A stretch of 50,137 nucleotides of DNA from Flavobacterium gelidicaeli (GTDB lineage: Bacteria > Bacteroidota > Bacteroidia > Flavobacteriales > Flavobacteriaceae): NCBI RefSeq assembly GCF_013294005.1, contig NZ_JABSNK010000019.1, positions 1-50,137 on the forward strand, written 5' to 3'. The translations under genes were made by a program, and so were the position numbers. The notes under the pieces were generated by a model. That model was not told the DNA's origin and did not search any database. It saw nothing but the letters and a program-made list of their open reading frames with translations. Positions 36,556 through 46,014 of this stretch are shown in pieces; position 1 is the first letter of the stretch; every line of letters starts with the position of its first letter.

Positions 36556-36590
36556 CGTGTTAGACAAAATTACATTTTAGAATAAAACAT

Positions 36591-38534
36591 ATGAGCGAAG
36601 AAATCAATAAGAGCAATTATTCAGCGGATAGTATTCAGGCATTAGAAGGAATGGAGCACGTAAGAATGCGTCCATCGATGTATATTGGAGATGTGGGTGT
36701 GAGAGGTCTTCACCATTTAGTTTATGAAGTGGTAGATAACTCTATCGATGAAGCTATGGGTGGTCACTGTGATACTATTATAGTTGATATTAATGAAGAT
36801 GGATCTATTTCTGTAGAGGATAATGGTCGTGGTATTCCGGTTGGTATTCATAAAAAAGAAGGTGTTTCGGCACTGGAAGTGGTAATGACTAAAATTGGTG
36901 CTGGTGGTAAATTTGACAAGGATTCTTATAAAGTCTCTGGGGGTTTACACGGTGTTGGAGTTTCTGTTGTAAATGCACTTTCTAATCACTTGAGAGCTAC
37001 GGTTCACAGTAGTGATGGTAAGGTTTACGAGCAAGAATATGAAAAAGGTAAGGCGCTTTATCCAGTAAAACAAATTGGAGAAACAACAAAAAGAGGTACA
37101 ATAGTTACTTTTTATCCTGATCCAACAATTTTTACGCAAACAATTGAGTATTCTTACGATACTTTATCAGCACGTATGCGTGAATTGTCATTCTTGAATA
37201 AAGGAATTACAATTACTTTTACTGACAAAAGAGAATTAGATAAAGACGGAAACTTTGTTTCGGAGGTTTTTCATTCTAATGAAGGACTGAAAGAATACAT
37301 TCGTTATTTAGATGGAAACCGTGAGCCTATTATTGCTCATGTAATTTCTATGGATCACGATAAAGGAGAAATTCCGGTTGAGGTTGCATTGATTTATAAC
37401 ACTAGTTATACTGAAAATATTTTTTCTTATGTGAATAATATTAATACACATGAAGGAGGAACACACTTACAGGGATTTAGATCGGGTCTTACGCGTTCCT
37501 TAAAAAAGTATGCTGATAGTTCAGGAATGTTAGATAAACTGAAATTTGATATTTCGGGAGATGACTTTCGTGAGGGATTAACAGCAATTATTTCTGTAAA
37601 AGTAGCTGAGCCGCAATTTGAGGGGCAAACTAAAACAAAATTAGGAAATAGAGAAGTAGTTTCGCCAGTAAGTCAAGCGGTAAGTGAGATGATTGAGAAT
37701 TATTTGGAAGAAAATCCAAATGACGCTAGAATTATTGTTCAAAAAGTGATACTTGCTGCTCAAGCACGTCACGCAGCTAAAAAGGCGCGTGAAATGGTGC
37801 AGCGTAAAACCGTAATGGGCGGTGGTGGATTGCCAGGAAAATTATCAGACTGTTCAGAACAAGATCCTGCAAAATGTGAAGTGTACCTTGTCGAGGGAGA
37901 TTCGGCTGGAGGAACGGCAAAACAAGGTCGTGATAGAGCATTTCAAGCTATTTTACCATTACGTGGTAAGATTTTGAATGTTGAAAAAGCAATGCACCAT
38001 AAAGTTTTTGAAAACGAAGAAATTCGAAATATATTTACTGCACTTGGAGTTACCGTAGGTACTGAGGATGATAGTAAAGCTTTGAATATTTCTAAATTAC
38101 GTTACCATAAAGTAATAATTATGTGTGATGCCGATGTCGACGGTAGCCACATTTCAACTTTAATCTTAACGTTCTTTTTTAGATTTATGAAAGAATTGAT
38201 TGAGCAAGGACATATTTATATTGCTGCACCTCCTTTATATTTGGTTAAAAAAGGTCAAAAGAAAGAGTATGCTTGGAATGATGTTCAACGTGATCAAGCT
38301 AATGAAAGAATGGGTGGTAGTGCAGCGATACAACGTTATAAAGGTCTTGGAGAGATGAATGCAGAGCAATTGTGGGAAACTACAATGGATCCAAGTTTTA
38401 GAACTTTACGTCAAGTAACAATTGATAGTTTAGCTGAAGCTGATCGAGTTTTCTCTATGTTAATGGGAGACGAAGTGCCTCCAAGAAGAGAATTTATTGA
38501 AAAAAATGCAGTTTATGCAAATATTGATGCATAA
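36591..38534 (+). CDS. gyrB: DNA gyrase subunit B
   Basis: A 647-residue type IIA topoisomerase subunit; with GyrA it introduces negative supercoils. GHKL ATPase domain: YEVVDNSIDEAMGGH with the catalytic Glu and Asn, EDNGRGIPVGIH, and the ATP lid KVSGGLHGVGVSVVNALS. Transducer: TNTHEGGTH-type segment NINTHEGGTHLQGFR and QTKTKLGN. TOPRIM: EVYLVEGDSAGGTAKQGRDR and MCDADVDGSHI. C-terminus: QRYKGLGEMNAEQLWETTMDP. The short length fits non-enterobacterial GyrB without the inserted domain. GyrB rather than ParE fits the core sequence; 85 bases precede mdh. Confidence 0.96.
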   Translation: MSEEINKSNYSADSIQALEGMEHVRMRPSMYIGDVGVRGLHHLVYEVVDNSIDEAMGGHCDTIIVDINEDGSISVEDNGRGIPVGIHKKEGVSALEVVMTKIGAGGKFDKDSYKVSGGLHGVGVSVVNALSNHLRATVHSSDGKVYEQEYEKGKALYPVKQIGETTKRGTIVTFYPDPTIFTQTIEYSYDTLSARMRELSFLNKGITITFTDKRELDKDGNFVSEVFHSNEGLKEYIRYLDGNREPIIAHVISMDHDKGEIPVEVALIYNTSYTENIFSYVNNINTHEGGTHLQGFRSGLTRSLKKYADSSGMLDKLKFDISGDDFREGLTAIISVKVAEPQFEGQTKTKLGNREVVSPVSQAVSEMIENYLEENPNDARIIVQKVILAAQARHAAKKAREMVQRKTVMGGGGLPGKLSDCSEQDPAKCEVYLVEGDSAGGTAKQGRDRAFQAILPLRGKILNVEKAMHHKVFENEEIRNIFTALGVTVGTEDDSKALNISKLRYHKVIIMCDADVDGSHISTLILTFFFRFMKELIEQGHIYIAAPPLYLVKKGQKKEYAWNDVQRDQANERMGGSAAIQRYKGLGEMNAEQLWETTMDPSFRTLRQVTIDSLAEADRVFSMLMGDEVPPRREFIEKNAVYANIDA

Positions 38535-38619
38535 TTAAGATACGGTGATTTATATGAATACGATCACCAAATAATAAAAAATAACCAAATTAACGAATAA
38601 CCGAAATAAACTCAAAATT

Positions 38620-39555
38620 ATGAAAGTTACTATTGTAGGAGCAGGAAATGTAGGAGCCACTTGTGCGGATGTTATTTCTTATAGAGGAATTGCAAGTGAG
38701 GTAGTGTTATTAGATATTAAAGAAGGTTTTGCTGAAGGTAAGGCTCTTGATATAATGCAGTGTGCTACGAATACAGGTTTTAATACTAAAGTTTCAGGAG
38801 TTACTAATGATTATTCTAAAACTGCTAATAGCGATGTAGTCGTTATTACTTCAGGGATTCCTAGAAAACCAGGAATGACAAGAGAAGAGTTAATAGGTAT
38901 TAATGCAGGAATTGTAAAAAGTGTTGCAGAGAGCGTATTGAAATTTTCTCCAGAAGCGGTAATCGTTGTTGTTTCTAACCCAATGGATACCATGACTTAT
39001 TTAGCATTGAAAGCTACAGGTTTACCAAAAAATAGAATTATAGGTATGGGTGGTGCTTTAGATAGTTCTCGTTTTAGAACCTATTTATCAATGGCTTTAG
39101 ATAAACCAGCTAACGATATTTCGGCAATGGTTATTGGAGGACATGGTGATACTACTATGATTCCGTTAACTCGTTTGGCTTCTTATAATGGTATACCAGT
39201 TTCTCAATTTTTGTCTCAAGAAGCATTGCAAAATGTAGCTGCGAGTACAATGGTTGGAGGAGCTACATTAACTGGATTATTAGGAACTTCGGCTTGGTAT
39301 GCTCCAGGAGCTTCTGTAGCCTTTTTAGTAGACAGTATATTAAATGACCAAAAGAAAATGATTGCTTGTTCTGTTTTTGTTGAAGGAGAATATGGTCAAA
39401 ACGATATTTGTATTGGTGTTCCTTGTATCATTGGTAAAAATGGAGTAGAAGAAATTGTTGAAATTGAATTAAATGATACCGAAAAAGCTTTGTTTGCTAA
39501 AAGTGCAGATGCTGTTAGGCAAATGAATGATGCTTTAAAATCAATTTTAGCTTAG
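38620..39555 (+). CDS. mdh: Malate dehydrogenase
   Basis: A 311-residue NAD-dependent enzyme of the TCA cycle, converting malate and oxaloacetate. Rossmann loop VTIVGAGNVGATCADVI at the N-terminus, LLDIKEGFAEGKALDI with the NAD-selecting Asp, and the substrate-binding loop GIPRKPGMTREELIGINAGI. VVVSNPMDTMTY and the catalytic His in VIGGHGDTTMIPLTR follow. The wording is that of the lactate-dehydrogenase-like MDH group (MDH type 3), common in Bacteroidota. Follows gyrB closely, possibly cotranscribed; ends at a strong terminator. Confidence 0.96.
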   Translation: MKVTIVGAGNVGATCADVISYRGIASEVVLLDIKEGFAEGKALDIMQCATNTGFNTKVSGVTNDYSKTANSDVVVITSGIPRKPGMTREELIGINAGIVKSVAESVLKFSPEAVIVVVSNPMDTMTYLALKATGLPKNRIIGMGGALDSSRFRTYLSMALDKPANDISAMVIGGHGDTTMIPLTRLASYNGIPVSQFLSQEALQNVAASTMVGGATLTGLLGTSAWYAPGASVAFLVDSILNDQKKMIACSVFVEGEYGQNDICIGVPCIIGKNGVEEIVEIELNDTEKALFAKSADAVRQMNDALKSILA

Positions 39556-39576
39556 TATAAGTGTTATATAATAGAG

Positions 39577-39604
39577 AAGACTGCACTTTTGCAGTCTTTT
39601 TTTT
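39577..39604 (+). terminator. Terminator after mdh
   Basis: AAGACTGCA (39577-39585) pairs with TGCAGTCTT (39590-39598) around a four-base loop, followed by a run of Ts. Confidence 0.88.
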
Positions 39605-39624
39605 GAGATTAATCGATAAATAAA

Positions 39625-39655
39625 TTGGTTAATCTTAACCTTAATTATATATTTG
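39625..39655 (+). promoter_or_regulatory. Promoter of secDF
   Basis: TTG (39625-39627), 20 bases, TATATTTG (39648-39655): a full match to the Bacteroidota pattern. It leaves an untranslated leader of about 120 bases before secDF. Confidence 0.7.
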
Positions 39656-39781
39656 CTCGGTTTATAAAAAATAGTATGCTTATTTTGCGCTTTTTTACGG
39701 GTGTAAAGATATAAGCAGAGGGTATAGATAAAGGGTTAAAACAAGAATAAATAAATATAAAATAATTAATTTTTAGTAATA

Positions 39782-42754
39782 ATGCAGAATAAAGGACTCA
39801 TTAAATTTTTCGCAATTCTATTTGCATTGGTAAGTATTTACCAACTATCATTCACTTTTGTCGCAAGCAAAGTAAAAGACGATGCTAAGGCATTTGCAGG
39901 AGGTAACCCTGACAAAGAAGCTAAGTATTTAGATTCTATTGGTAAAGAAAAAGTTTTCAACCTAGGATTTACTGATTTTACTTTCAATGAAGTTAGTGAT
40001 AAACAAATCAACAAGGGTCTTGACTTAGAAGGAGGAATTAACGTAATTCTTCAAATTTCTGTTAAAGACATTTTGAAAGGATTATCTAATAATTCTAAAA
40101 ACCCTGTTTTTAACAAATCACTTGTTGACGCTACGGCTAATTTAGAAGGTAACAAACCTTATTTAGACAAGTTTTTTGAAGCTTTTGAAGCAAACTCTAA
40201 AGGAACTGTGAAATTAGCATCTCCTGATATTTTTGCAAACAGAAGTATGCAAGGTGAAGGTGGTATTGATTATCAAATGACCGATTCAGAAGTTCAAAAA
40301 ATCATTAAAAGAAAAGTTAATGAGTCAGTTGAAAGTGCTTTTGGTGTACTTAGAAAACGTATTGATAAATTTGGGGTAACACAACCTAATATTCAAAAAT
40401 TAGGAGAATCTGGACAAATTCTTGTTGAACTTCCAGGAGCTAAAGATGTTGATAGAATCAAGAAATTATTACAAAGTACTGCCCAATTAGAGTTTTGGGA
40501 AACGTACAAGATTGATGAAATGGGTAACTTTTTAGTTGCTGCTAATGAAGCATTAAAGAAAACTGAAATTAATAAGGTAGAAACTAAAGTAGTTGTTAAA
40601 GACTCTTTAAGCGCTTTGTTAACAGATTCTAAAGATTCATCTGCTGCTAAAAAAGGAAACAATCCTTTATTTGATAAAATTATTGCTCAAGGTGGAGGAC
40701 CAGTTTTAGGGTTATTCTCTCCAAAAGATACTGCAGTAATCAACGGTTATTTGAAAAGATCAGATATTAAAATCTTATTGCCTGCAGAACAACGTTATGT
40801 TAAGTTTGTTTGGGGTAAAGAAACTACTATCAAAGATGCAAAAGATAAAGATATTGAAGCAGTTGAATTATACGCTTTAAAAGGGAATAGAGATAATGTT
40901 GCTGCTATGAGCGGTGGTGTGATTACTGATGCTAAAGATTCATTTGATCAATCAGGAAAACCTGCTGTGTCAATGCAAATGAACGGACAAGGAGCTAAAG
41001 CTTGGGAAGAATTAACAGGGAAGGCTTATACTCAAAAGAGTAATATTGCTATCGTTCTTGACGATATCGTATATTCAGCTCCTGGTGTATCAAGTGGTCC
41101 TATTGCTGGAGGAAGATCTGAAATTTCAGGTTCTTTTGACGTTACAGAAACTAAAGATTTAGCAAATGTATTAAGAGCGGGTAAACTTCCTGCTACTGCA
41201 GATATTGTACAGTCAGAAGTTGTTGGGCCATCCTTAGGTCAAGAAGCTATTGATAACGGAACAAACTCTGCTATTGTAGGTTTGCTTATTGTATCACTTT
41301 GGATGATGGTTTATTACGGTAAAGCAGGTTGGTATTCTAACATTGCATTAGCGGTTAACTTACTTTTCCTTTTTGGAATATTAGCTAGTTTAGGTGCTGT
41401 ACTTACATTGCCTGGTATTGCGGGTATCGTATTAACAATGGGTACTGCTGTTGATGCAAATATCATTATATATGAAAGAGCAAAAGAGGAGTTACGTGCT
41501 GGTAAAACACTAGAAGAGGCAATTAAAACGTCTTACAGTTGGAGAGGTGCAATGTCATCTATTACAGATGCTAACGTGACTCACGTTCTTACTGGAGCGG
41601 TATTGTTTATTTTTGGTTCAGGACCAATTAAAGGATTTGCTACTACATTATTAATTGGTATTGCGACTTCGTTATTTACTTCTATTTTTATTGCAAGAAT
41701 ATTTTTGGATAGAAATTTAAAAACTAAAAATGACTTAACTTTTGTTACAAGCTTCTCTAAAAAGATATTTAATAACTTCCATTTTGATTTCTTAGGTATG
41801 AAGAAATGGACGTATTTATTCTCAAGTATTGTAATTGTAGTGAGTATTATATCATTATCAACAAACGGACTTGATGAAGGTGTAGATTTTGTTGGAGGAA
41901 GAACTTTTCAAGTACGTTTTGAAAAACCAATTGAAACAGATGTTGTAAAAGCAGAATTGGCAAAAGTTTTTGACGGAAGCGCTGAAGTAAAAGTATTTGG
42001 TAGTAATAATCAATTAAAAATAACTACAAAATATAAAGTTAAGGAGCATGGTATTCAAGCCGATCAAGAAGTTAATAAATTAATGTTTGAAACATTAAAA
42101 CGTTATTACGGTCCTGAAATTACTTACGATAAATTTGTAAATGCTTATGATGGTAAAAAAGTAGGAATACTTCAAGCTTCTAAAGTAGGTCCATCTGTTG
42201 CGGAAGATATTAAAACAAATGCTTATTGGGCTGTATTAGGAGCGATGTTATTAGTGTTTTTATACCTAATGATTAGTTTTAGAAAATGGCAATATAGTTT
42301 AGGAGCGATTGCTGCTGTAGCGCATGATGTTATTTTTGTATTAGGAATATACTCTTTATGTTACAAATTCATGCCATTTGGTATGGAGATTGATCAACAC
42401 TTTATAGCTGCGATTCTTACTGTTATTGGATATTCAATGAATGATACTGTAATTGTATTTGATAGAGTTCGTGAGTTCTTAGCAGGTAAAACTAAAGGGA
42501 ATTTTACTGAGATTGTAAATCAATCGATTAATACTACTATGTCAAGAACAATTAATACTTCGTTAACAATGATCGTGGTTTTATTAATCATGTTTATTTT
42601 TGGAGGAGAGTCAATTAGAGGATTTATCTTTGCGATGCTTGTGGGTATTGTTGTAGGAACTTACTCTTCACTATTTATTGCAACGCCAGTACTAGTGGAT
42701 ACTATTTCTAAAACGGATAAAGAGCGCGTTGAGAAATCACATGAAGAAATCTAA
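39782..42754 (+). CDS. secDF: Fused protein-export membrane protein SecDF
   Basis: A 990-residue inner-membrane protein joining SecD and SecF, which use the proton gradient to help Sec-dependent export. The SecD part begins with a membrane anchor, then GLDLEGGINVILQI (D1 motif), a large periplasmic domain with RIDKFGVTQPNIQKLGESGQILVELPGA, and a membrane block with GIAGIVLTMGTAVDANIIIYERAKEEL. The SecF part starts near residue 675 with a helix, DEGVDFVGGRTFQVRF, then AVAHDVIFVLGIYSL and AILTVIGYSMNDTVIVFDRVRE. Twelve helices are expected. The fused form is normal in Bacteroidota. Confidence 0.97.
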   Translation: MQNKGLIKFFAILFALVSIYQLSFTFVASKVKDDAKAFAGGNPDKEAKYLDSIGKEKVFNLGFTDFTFNEVSDKQINKGLDLEGGINVILQISVKDILKGLSNNSKNPVFNKSLVDATANLEGNKPYLDKFFEAFEANSKGTVKLASPDIFANRSMQGEGGIDYQMTDSEVQKIIKRKVNESVESAFGVLRKRIDKFGVTQPNIQKLGESGQILVELPGAKDVDRIKKLLQSTAQLEFWETYKIDEMGNFLVAANEALKKTEINKVETKVVVKDSLSALLTDSKDSSAAKKGNNPLFDKIIAQGGGPVLGLFSPKDTAVINGYLKRSDIKILLPAEQRYVKFVWGKETTIKDAKDKDIEAVELYALKGNRDNVAAMSGGVITDAKDSFDQSGKPAVSMQMNGQGAKAWEELTGKAYTQKSNIAIVLDDIVYSAPGVSSGPIAGGRSEISGSFDVTETKDLANVLRAGKLPATADIVQSEVVGPSLGQEAIDNGTNSAIVGLLIVSLWMMVYYGKAGWYSNIALAVNLLFLFGILASLGAVLTLPGIAGIVLTMGTAVDANIIIYERAKEELRAGKTLEEAIKTSYSWRGAMSSITDANVTHVLTGAVLFIFGSGPIKGFATTLLIGIATSLFTSIFIARIFLDRNLKTKNDLTFVTSFSKKIFNNFHFDFLGMKKWTYLFSSIVIVVSIISLSTNGLDEGVDFVGGRTFQVRFEKPIETDVVKAELAKVFDGSAEVKVFGSNNQLKITTKYKVKEHGIQADQEVNKLMFETLKRYYGPEITYDKFVNAYDGKKVGILQASKVGPSVAEDIKTNAYWAVLGAMLLVFLYLMISFRKWQYSLGAIAAVAHDVIFVLGIYSLCYKFMPFGMEIDQHFIAAILTVIGYSMNDTVIVFDRVREFLAGKTKGNFTEIVNQSINTTMSRTINTSLTMIVVLLIMFIFGGESIRGFIFAMLVGIVVGTYSSLFIATPVLVDTISKTDKERVEKSHEEI

Positions 42755-42772
42755 TATTTTAAATATTGATAT

Positions 42773-42804
42773 AAAAGACCCAATGAAAATTGGGTCTTTT
42801 TTTT
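42773..42804 (+). terminator. Terminator after secDF
   Basis: AAAAGACCCAAT (42773-42784) pairs perfectly with ATTGGGTCTTTT (42789-42800) around a GAAA tetraloop, followed by more Ts. Confidence 0.92.
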
Positions 42805-42874
42805 GCTTTAAAACCAAACGAATCTTTCAATTAAATTAAGAGTTTGTACTGTTTTACGAAATAATTTTATGCTT

Positions 42875-43084
42875 TTAATCTTCCCAGCCGCAAAGAGTAA
42901 GTCCATAATCATGAGCTTGTTTCAGAGATACTTTTTTTAATTCATGTTTACAATTGCTAAGACCGCGACAAGAGTTAGTAAAATGATACTTTTTTGCGCC
43001 CGTAGGACCACAGATGTAAACATTAGTATCTAAATTACTCATAGTTGTTATTATGAGTAATAGTAATATTGAAATTAGTTTCAT
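42875..43084 (-). CDS. Tiny exported four-cysteine protein
   Basis: A 69-residue protein with a hydrophobic N-terminus (MKLISILLLLIITTMS) that looks like a signal peptide. The rest is one small module: NVYICGPTGAKKYHFTNSCRGLSNCKHELKKVSLKQAHDYGLTLCGWED, with C25, C39, C45, C65 and H34. The pattern TGxKYHxxxC...(K)VSLxxAxxxGLxxC resembles a small module found at the end of many bacterial nucleases and secreted proteins (tGkkYH..gCrYL....is l.eA...gy.pC). Here it stands alone after a signal peptide. It may bind a metal or carry disulfides. No function is assigned. It lies alone between secDF and the two-component genes. Confidence 0.75.
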   Translation of the reverse strand: MKLISILLLLIITTMSNLDTNVYICGPTGAKKYHFTNSCRGLSNCKHELKKVSLKQAHDYGLTLCGWED

Positions 43085-43180
43085 TATTTGATGTTATATT
43101 TAAACTTAAGCTTAGTGTTTAAAATAGTTCAATAAAGTATTTTAAGTAGTGCTTAATTATTTTTAATATTTTTTTTCATA

Positions 43181-43222
43181 AAAAAAACAGCGACCTAATT
43201 AACGATTAAGGTTTGCTGTTTT
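43181..43222 (-). terminator. Terminator after the response-regulator gene
   Basis: On the minus strand AAACAGCAAACCT pairs with AGGTCGCTGTTT (one bulge) around an AT-rich loop, followed by eight Ts. Confidence 0.75.
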
Positions 43223-43246
43223 GTTATTTAAACGATGTTTTTTTTA

Positions 43247-43915
43247 CTAAATCAATCCTAGGTCTTTAGCAATTGCTACTAGATGTGTAGGATTGTTTGC
43301 TTTAAAATATATTTTAAGCTTATTCACACGCTTTTCAATTGTACTTTTACTATTAGGAGTGATTCCTAGTTCTTTAAACTTAAACTCCATGTTTTCTTGT
43401 GTAATTCCTATTGAGAGGTATTTAATAAGCTGAATGTCATAGTTGTCAATTTCGTTAATGGTTTTATCTTGAAATATATGTGTTAACTCTGGAGAAACAA
43501 ATTTTTCTTCTGAACTATTGACTTGTAAAATAGCTTTGTTTAATTCAAACATTGTATTTCGGCCTTTAATGACATAGCCATTTATATCGAATTTTTCAAA
43601 TAAAAATTTAATTGGATAGGACTTGTCTTCAATTGAAAAAGCAATAACCTTAATTTCTGGGTATAATTGTTTTACAATGGCAATTAATTCTTCGCCTGAT
43701 TTAATTTTTTCATCTCTATGATCATCTTTAAATGATAAATCACTAATAAGTAATTCATAAGGTTGACCATCATTAGCAGCTTTTTTTATTTTTAATAAAG
43801 CTTCGTCACAATATTTTGCAAACTCAATTTCAGGTACGCCTAGTTCTGTTAGTACATGCTTGGCTCCGGCGTCATTAAAATCTATATCGTCAACGATCAA
43901 AACTTTTGTAAACAT
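43247..43915 (-). CDS. Two-component response regulator, LuxR/NarL type
   Basis: A 222-residue protein. The receiver domain covers about 1-130: acidic pair D9-D10, phosphoacceptor D59 in ELLISDLSF, a conserved Ser in VIAFSIED and Lys in GYVIKGRN. The C-terminal part (about 155-222) is a diverged LuxR-type helix-turn-helix: DIQLIKYLSIGITQENMEFKFKELGI, then KSTIEKRVNKLKIYFKANNPTHLVAIAKDLGLI, where TIEKRVNKL matches the recognition helix position. It lies downstream of the histidine kinase gene on the same strand with a 208-base gap. A TACTTTTG element at 43974-43981 may give it an independent promoter. Confidence 0.85.
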   Translation of the reverse strand: MFTKVLIVDDIDFNDAGAKHVLTELGVPEIEFAKYCDEALLKIKKAANDGQPYELLISDLSFKDDHRDEKIKSGEELIAIVKQLYPEIKVIAFSIEDKSYPIKFLFEKFDINGYVIKGRNTMFELNKAILQVNSSEEKFVSPELTHIFQDKTINEIDNYDIQLIKYLSIGITQENMEFKFKELGITPNSKSTIEKRVNKLKIYFKANNPTHLVAIAKDLGLI

Positions 43916-43973
43916 ATGTTGTGTTATTTTGGAAATGTAATTTTTGCTTAGAAATCCTTATTGATTTTAAAAA

Positions 43974-43981
43974 CAAAAGTA
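43974..43981 (-). promoter_or_regulatory. Possible -7 element for the response-regulator gene
   Basis: TACTTTTG on the minus strand, 58 bases before the ATG at 43915. No -33 TTG seen. Confidence 0.35.
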
Positions 43982-44123
43982 AAGCTTCTATTACTAGCTT
44001 GAGTACGGTTTTCCACATTCGGGTATTTTTTTTTTTTGGATCTAAAAAAACGTACATTATTTGGTTTCTTTGCTGTTTTGAGATATTAGATTGATTTGAT
44101 ACGTTGTATAATAGTTATTCATT

Positions 44124-45863
44124 TTATACAGGAAACTGAATGTTAATTTTAGTTCCTTTTTCTAAAATAGTATTAAAAGTAATAGTTCCTTTTATAGATT
44201 CTATTCTATTTTTAATATTTTTAAGGCCATTACTGTGTCTGTCTTTTTTATTATTGAAACCAATTCCGTTATCAGTATAGCTAAGTTGTAGTTTTTTCTT
44301 TTCTCTTTTCAATACAATTACAACAATACTGCATTGACTATGTTTTTTCATATTGACTAAGAGCTCTTGTAGGATACGGTATAAGGTTATTTTTTTGGTG
44401 TCTTCAATTAATGACCATTCTATTGATTCTAGACCATTAATTATTAGGGATATTTTAGGAGTATTGAAATCTAGTAACATCATTTTTAATTGTGCAGTAA
44501 ATTGTTCATCAGTATGGATATTACTGTTTTCTTTCGATATATTTCGCGTACGATCATAAACAGTATCGAGACTTTTTAGTAATATTTCTTTGTTTTTGGG
44601 AGTAGATAGATTTTTTGTTTCAGCAAATTTCATCATTTGGTATACGTCGTTAGCAAGTTCATCGTGAAGTTTCTTTGCTATTTGAGTTTCGGTTTTATAC
44701 GATGCTTGTATCTTCTCTCTGTTACTTTTTGCTTTTAAATAATAGTATATAAATGCGGTTGTAATTAAAATTATTAGTATTATGAGGTATAAAACTTGTG
44801 TTTTATTTTTTTGTATTTCTAATTTTAATGAGTTTTTAATTTCTTGTTTTTTAAGTTTTATATTTTCTTCTTTCTCTTTTTTTGAATCGTATTTTATTTT
44901 TGTAAATATTTTTTTAGAACGAAAACGCTCTTTAATTATACTATCGTTAAGATTTATAAATAGTTTTGAGTATTTTTTTAGTGGAGTGCCAGTAGAGAGA
45001 TAAATTAATTGTTTTAACGATTCTAAACGAGTATCAATTGAATTCATTTTACTAGCACTTTGATATGATATTAAGGCGTATTTTTTTGCTAACTCTTTAT
45101 TTTTTTCTTTATAATAATCTGTTAATGCACTATATGTGGAAAGTAATCCCCAATTGTCTTTTGTATGGAGTCTAATTTTAAGAGCTCTCTGTAAATACGG
45201 AAGTGCTTTAATATTATTTTTTAATGCATAACAATACCCAATGTTACTTAGTACTCTGGTATAGCTACTTGTATTATTTAATACTTCTTTCTTTGTTAAT
45301 AATATTTTATACATGGCTATTGCTTCATCAGTTTTACCCATCTGTATTAATGTAAATGCGATGTTATTATCCATGTTTGCTTTTTCTATTAAATCTGTTT
45401 TGCGATTAATTGCTTTTTTAAAATAATAGATTGCATTTTTATATTCGTTTATTCTTAAGTAATTATTAGCAAGGTTAGTGTAGACATTGGATTCACCATA
45501 TAAGAATTTTTTTTTATTACCTAGATAAGGTAGTGCTTCTACACAGTTATTTTCACTGCCATTGTAGTCACCTTGATTTGTTTGTATTCCTGCCATCCAT
45601 GCAAGTGCATGAATAATTCTAGATGTATCTTGTGCTATTTGAGCAGCGTTTTTTGCTTTGTTGTAATAATAGAATGAACTATCAAATTTTTGTCTTGTAT
45701 AAAGTTCTTGTCCTTTATCTAACAATTTGTTTATTGCTGTTAGGTCTCTCGTTATAATTGCTATCTTGTTTTCAGGTTTATTACGGTTACATGAAATTTG
45801 CAGAACTAATAAAGTTAGTAGTAAGATATTAATAGGGTGGTATTGTAGTTTCTTTTGTGGCAT
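44124..45863 (-). CDS. TPR sensor histidine kinase, HisKA_3 type
   Basis: A 579-residue sensor kinase. N-terminus: a signal-like stretch ending in LQISC (C25), possibly a lipobox. Residues about 40-300 hold TPR repeats (SSFYYYNKAKNAA, NVYTNLANNYLRINEYKNAIYYFKKA, NNIAFTLIQMGKTDEAIAMYKIL, LSNIGYCYALKNNIKALPYLQRA), which would lie in the periplasm. A basic coiled coil and one helix follow (about 357-376, VLYLIILIILITTAFIYYYL). The H-box is IAKKLHDELANDVYQMM with H400, and the ATP-binding domain has ILQELLVNMKKHSQ and YTDNGIGFNNKKDRHSNGLKNIKNRI. The partner is the response regulator downstream. The signal sensed is unknown. Confidence 0.9.
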   Translation of the reverse strand: MPQKKLQYHPINILLLTLLVLQISCNRNKPENKIAIITRDLTAINKLLDKGQELYTRQKFDSSFYYYNKAKNAAQIAQDTSRIIHALAWMAGIQTNQGDYNGSENNCVEALPYLGNKKKFLYGESNVYTNLANNYLRINEYKNAIYYFKKAINRKTDLIEKANMDNNIAFTLIQMGKTDEAIAMYKILLTKKEVLNNTSSYTRVLSNIGYCYALKNNIKALPYLQRALKIRLHTKDNWGLLSTYSALTDYYKEKNKELAKKYALISYQSASKMNSIDTRLESLKQLIYLSTGTPLKKYSKLFINLNDSIIKERFRSKKIFTKIKYDSKKEKEENIKLKKQEIKNSLKLEIQKNKTQVLYLIILIILITTAFIYYYLKAKSNREKIQASYKTETQIAKKLHDELANDVYQMMKFAETKNLSTPKNKEILLKSLDTVYDRTRNISKENSNIHTDEQFTAQLKMMLLDFNTPKISLIINGLESIEWSLIEDTKKITLYRILQELLVNMKKHSQCSIVVIVLKREKKKLQLSYTDNGIGFNNKKDRHSNGLKNIKNRIESIKGTITFNTILEKGTKINIQFPV

Positions 45864-45944
45864 ACAGCGAGATTACTATTTTTAATGTACTCCTAAACTA
45901 AATAAATTATCGTTTGTTTATATTTATTTACATGTTTTAAACAT

Positions 45945-45975
45945 AAAAAAGCCCTAATCGAAAGATTAGGGCTTC
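45945..45975 (-). terminator. Terminator of the thrS-infC-rpmI-rplT operon
   Basis: AAGCCCTAATC (45950-45960) and GATTAGGGCTT (45965-45975) form a perfect 11-bp stem. On the minus strand the loop is TTTC and the stem is followed by six Ts. It lies 39 bases past the rplT stop. Confidence 0.92.
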
Positions 45976-46014
45976 TATATAAGTAAGTAGTCTTAAATTG
46001 AGTTGATAAAACGT

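Larger units (their letters stand above)
35814..36590. other. Long intergenic region upstream of gyrB
   Basis: 777 bases without a gene. 35826-35967 is stem-loop element C. Around 36204-36225 there is a small hairpin (ACAAGC TTCT GCTTGT). The remainder is AT-rich with stops in all frames. The gyrB promoter (36548-36555) closes it. I see no tRNA or small protein with a recognisable signature. Confidence 0.6.

Noticed and set aside
35814..36590. tRNA or small RNA gene in the long gap before gyrB
   Set aside because: No T-loop (GTTCRANNC) with a matching acceptor stem was found; the structure present is better explained by stem-loop copy C.
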